Below, piece by piece: positions 24,666 through 26,927 of a DNA stretch of 26,927 bases. The DNA lies in NCBI GenBank assembly GCA_005885325.1, contig VAYX01000090.1:1-26927 (forward strand), given 5' to 3'. This stretch comes from Actinomycetota bacterium (GTDB taxonomy: Bacteria > Actinomycetota > UBA4738 > HRBIN12). The position numbers were made by a program, and so were the translations under genes. The notes below the pieces were generated by a model, which did not search any database, had not been told where the DNA came from, and saw only the letters and a program-made list of their open reading frames with translations. Each line of letters starts with the position of its first letter. Within the stretch, counting starts at the first letter, position 1.

Positions 24666-25090
24666 ACGAGTCTGGCGTCTTCGAGCGCATCGTCGTCGCC
24701 GTCGACGGCTCACCGCAAAGTGAGAAGACGATCGCCGTCGCCGTCGATCTCGCTCAGCGGTACGGCTCGGCGGTGATCGTCCTCCACGTTCGCGAGTACG
24801 AGCGATACGAGGGGTCCGACGTCGACCTCGGTCCGCCCGTCCCTGCGGAGGATCTTGTGAACGGTGTTCTGGCGACGTTCCGTCAGGGGGGCGTCGAGGC
24901 TCAGGGAGAGATCCGCCGGGTGAGTTCCGGCGACACCCATCAGCAGATCATCGAGGTCGCGGCAGCGACTAAGGCGGACCTGATCATCCTCGGTTCGCGC
25001 GGCATGACCGAATGGAAGAGCCTGCTGCTCGGCGGTGTTGCGAACAAGGTCGTGCACCACGCCACCTGCCCGGTGCTGCTTGTTCGGTAG
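24662..25090 (+). CDS. Universal stress protein (UspA domain), apparent CTG start
   Basis: The 142-residue product is one UspA domain of the ATP-binding type. The first strand FERIVVAVDGSPQSEKTI is near residue 7, AVIVLHVREYE follows, and the nucleotide-binding loop is LIILGSRGMTEWKSLLLGGVANKVV, close to G-x2-G-x9-G-(S/T) with Gly in the last place. The strand CPVLLVR ends the domain. No ATG, GTG or TTG exists between the in-frame stop at 24614 and the first core strand. The only start-like codon is CTG 24662, overlapping the TSUP stop as CTGA, with GCGAGG about 10 bases upstream. The next start, GTG 24773, would delete the first strand and helix. A single sequence error could also explain this. 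Confidence 0.85.
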   Translation: MNESGVFERIVVAVDGSPQSEKTIAVAVDLAQRYGSAVIVLHVREYERYEGSDVDLGPPVPAEDLVNGVLATFRQGGVEAQGEIRRVSSGDTHQQIIEVAAATKADLIILGSRGMTEWKSLLLGGVANKVVHHATCPVLLVR

Positions 25091-25117
25091 GAGCGGCGAC
25101 CACTGATCCCGAATGGG

Positions 25118-25189
<72 letters not shown>

Positions 25190-25200
25190 GTGCGTCCCCG

Positions 25201-25206
25201 AGTCTA
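25201..25206 (-). promoter_or_regulatory. -10 element (TAGACT) for tRNA-Arg
   Basis: On the minus strand TAGACT lies 11 bases upstream of the mature tRNA 5' end. A weak -35 candidate (CTGACC, 25226-25231) sits 19 bases further upstream, a spacing on the long side. Confidence 0.4.
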
Positions 25207-25259
25207 GCAACGCCCTCTGGCGGGGGGTCAGAGGTGCTGGTCTGGGGCAAAGCCTTCGC

Positions 25260-25265
25260 TATCCT
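25260..25265 (+). promoter_or_regulatory. -10 element (TATCCT) for leaderless response regulator gene
   Basis: TATCCT is followed by 6 bases (gccttc) and the ATG at 25272. It is the same hexamer as upstream of the TSUP gene. Confidence 0.55.
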
Positions 25266-25271
25266 GCCTTC

Positions 25272-25667
25272 ATGGAGGGTCGGGCCAAGCCGCGGATCCT
25301 GATCGTCGACGACAATGCGGTCATCATCCGGCTGCTCCAGATCAACTTTCGACTCGAGGGCTTCGAGGTCGATTCGGCGTCCGGCTGGGAGGAGGTCTCC
25401 CGGGTTGTCACGGAGCACGTCCCCGACCTGGTCATCCTCGACGTCATGATGCCGGGGATCGATGGCTTCGAGATCCTCCGGCGGCTGAAGGAGATGCCCG
25501 CCATGCTGGACGTCCCGTGCATCTTCCTGTCCGCTCGGGCACAGGACGAGGACCGAACCCGCGGCTACGCTCTCGGCGTGGAAGAGTACGTCACGAAGCC
25601 CTTCGACCCGTCGCACCTGGTCGAGATCGTCCGTCGGGCGCTCGCCCGCAAGACGGCGCAGGCCTAG
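25272..25667 (+). CDS. Single-domain response regulator (receiver only)
   Basis: The 131-residue product is a lone CheY-like receiver domain. The acidic pocket is Asp13-Asp14 (ILIVDDN), the phosphoacceptor is Asp57 (LVILDVMMPG), the switch residue is Ser87 (FLSARA) and the conserved Lys is Lys109 (VTKPFDP). No DNA-binding or enzymatic output domain follows, so it must act by protein contact or pass phosphate on. No histidine kinase lies in the window. The ATG at 25272 is 6 bases after a TATCCT -10 element, so the mRNA is probably leaderless. argS begins 19 bases downstream and may share the transcript. Confidence 0.93.
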   Translation: MEGRAKPRILIVDDNAVIIRLLQINFRLEGFEVDSASGWEEVSRVVTEHVPDLVILDVMMPGIDGFEILRRLKEMPAMLDVPCIFLSARAQDEDRTRGYALGVEEYVTKPFDPSHLVEIVRRALARKTAQA

Positions 25668-25686
25668 GCGCGCCGCCTCGCCGCCG

Positions 25687-26927
25687 ATGATCGAGGACCG
25701 GCTCGCGCGCATCGTCCGCCAGGCTCTGGACGGGGCCCGGGACGAGCTGGGGCTCTCCGGCGACCTCCCGGAGATCGAGGTCGCCCCGTCGCGCCAGAAG
25801 GAGTTCGGCGACTTCTCGACGAACGCGGCGCTCGCGCTGGCCCGGCGGGTGGGCGCGAGCCCCCGGGACGTGGCCGAGGCTATCCGGTCGCATCTGCCGG
25901 CCGACGACCTGATCGAACGGGTCGAGGTGGCGGGACAGGGCTTCCTCAACTTCTTCGTGCGGGCCGACTGGCTCCGCGACGTGCTCCGCGACGCCGTGGC
26001 CCGGGGCCCCCGATACGGATGGGCCGAGCCGAACGGCCGATCCGTTCAGGTCGAGTTCGTCTCGGCGAACCCGACCGGCCCGCTGCATGTCGGCCACGCC
26101 CGCAACGCGGCGCTCGGCGATGCGCTCGCCCGCCTCCTCGAGGCGGCCGGGTGGCGGGTCGAGCGCGAGTACTACTTCAACGACACCGGCGGGCAGATGG
26201 ACCGGTTCGGCGCCTCGGTGGAGGCCCGGTACCTGCAGCTCCTGGGGCGCGAGGCGGAGGTGCCGGAGGACGGCTACCACGGTGACTACATCGTGGACCT
26301 CGCAAGGGACATCCTGAAGGAGCACGGCGACGCCTTCGCGGACGTTCCGCCCCAGGAGCGGATGGCCAGCCTCCGCGACGAGGGGGCCCGGCGGGTCCTC
26401 GACGGCATCCGGGCCACCCTGGACCGGTTCGGCGTGCGGTTCGACTCCTATATCTCCGAACGGCAGCTCGCGGAGTCGGGGGAGATCGATGCCGCCGTCC
26501 GGCGGCTTCGCGAGGCGGGGTACGTGTTCGAGTCGGAGGGCGCCGTGTGGTTCCGGTCGACGGCGTTCGGCGACGACAAGGATCGCCCGCTGATCCGGGG
26601 CAACGGGGCGCACACGTACTTCGCCGCGGACTGCGCCTATCTCATCGACAAGTTCGCCCGGGGGTTCGACCGCATGATCTATGTGTGGGGGGCCGACCAC
26701 CACGGGGACGTCGCCCGGGTGAAGGGGGCCGCCAAGGCCATGGGGTTCGATCCGTCCGCCCTCGAGATGGTCATCTACCAGTTCGTGTCGTTCCTGCGGA
26801 GTGGCCAGCCGGTGACGATGAGCAGGCGGGCGGGCACCTTCATCACGCTCGACGAGCTCATCGACGAGGTGGGGACCGATGCCGCGCGGTTCACCCTCCT
26901 CATGCACTCGAACGACTCGCCGATGAA
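25687..26927 (+). CDS. argS: Arginyl-tRNA synthetase, 5' part (runs off the window)
   Basis: ArgS charges tRNA-Arg with arginine. About 413 residues are present and the frame is still open at the window edge. The N-terminal Add1 domain (DRLARIVRQALDGARDEL, QKEFGDFSTNAAL) leads to the class I HIGH motif as HVGH (His134) in SANPTGPLHVGHARNAALGD. Then come EYYFNDTGGQMDRF, FAADCAYLIDKF, YVWGADHHGDVARVKGA, and the KMSK-equivalent loop VTMSRRAGTFITL (around residue 378). The C-terminal anticodon-binding domain lies outside the window. The start ATG 25687 is 19 bases after the response regulator and has no clear ribosome-binding site. Confidence 0.96.
   Translation, partial: MIEDRLARIVRQALDGARDELGLSGDLPEIEVAPSRQKEFGDFSTNAALALARRVGASPRDVAEAIRSHLPADDLIERVEVAGQGFLNFFVRADWLRDVLRDAVARGPRYGWAEPNGRSVQVEFVSANPTGPLHVGHARNAALGDALARLLEAAGWRVEREYYFNDTGGQMDRFGASVEARYLQLLGREAEVPEDGYHGDYIVDLARDILKEHGDAFADVPPQERMASLRDEGARRVLDGIRATLDRFGVRFDSYISERQLAESGEIDAAVRRLREAGYVFESEGAVWFRSTAFGDDKDRPLIRGNGAHTYFAADCAYLIDKFARGFDRMIYVWGADHHGDVARVKGAAKAMGFDPSALEMVIYQFVSFLRSGQPVTMSRRAGTFITLDELIDEVGTDAARFTLLMHSNDSPM

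Overview
The window looks like chromosomal DNA from a GC-rich member of the Actinomycetota, probably an uncultured or environmental lineage. Two genes are strong lineage markers: a WhiB1-type Fe-S regulator (899-1153) and a bacterial proteasome activator, Bpa, ending in GAYL (20925-21419). I see no mobile elements, CRISPR arrays or phage genes. Genes are very tightly packed, and no gap between genes exceeds about 300 bases.

Layout: (1) 1-4382 holds the tail of a small unidentified protein, translationally coupled nth (endonuclease III), whiB1, a glycerophosphodiester phosphodiesterase, a secreted PGRP/amidase broken by a one-base frameshift, and a family 5 uracil-DNA glycosylase. (2) 4386-9419 holds an MgtC-like membrane protein, an ABC exporter, a GNAT acetyltransferase, a MarR regulator, a VIT1/CCC1 transporter and an HdeD-like membrane protein. 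(3) 9422-13903 is a three-gene minus-strand unit: AI-2E family transporter, GH38 alpha-mannosidase of the MngB type, and a sarcosine-oxidase-like flavoprotein. (4) 14000-16937 holds a DUF309 protein, a methyltransferase, and divergent pyrE and pyrD. (5) 16834-20921 is a potADBC polyamine-type ABC importer operon with overlapping stops and starts. (6) 20925-23488 is a minus-strand run of pdxH, an M20 dipeptidase and bpa. (7) 23580-26927 holds a TSUP permease, UspA, tRNA-Arg(CCG), a single-domain response regulator and the 5' part of argS.

The most striking signal is not a gene but a repeated start architecture. Many first-in-unit genes have a TANNNT -10 hexamer placed 6-9 bases before the start codon with no room for a Shine-Dalgarno site, which predicts leaderless mRNAs. 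This pattern also settles several start codons (pyrE, TSUP). The neatest case is pyrE/pyrD, where one symmetric TAGCATA element in a 21-base gap could fire both ways and make both mRNAs leaderless.

Other points worth a second look are an apparent CTG start for UspA inside a CTGA overlap, a dihydroorotate dehydrogenase mixing class 2 layout with class 1-like active-site motifs, a pyrD tail running into potA, convergent gene pairs with no space for terminators, and a possible osmolyte-breakdown unit (AI-2E, GH38, sarcosine oxidase). I did not find an obviously new multi-gene defence or metabolic system; most genes belong to known families.
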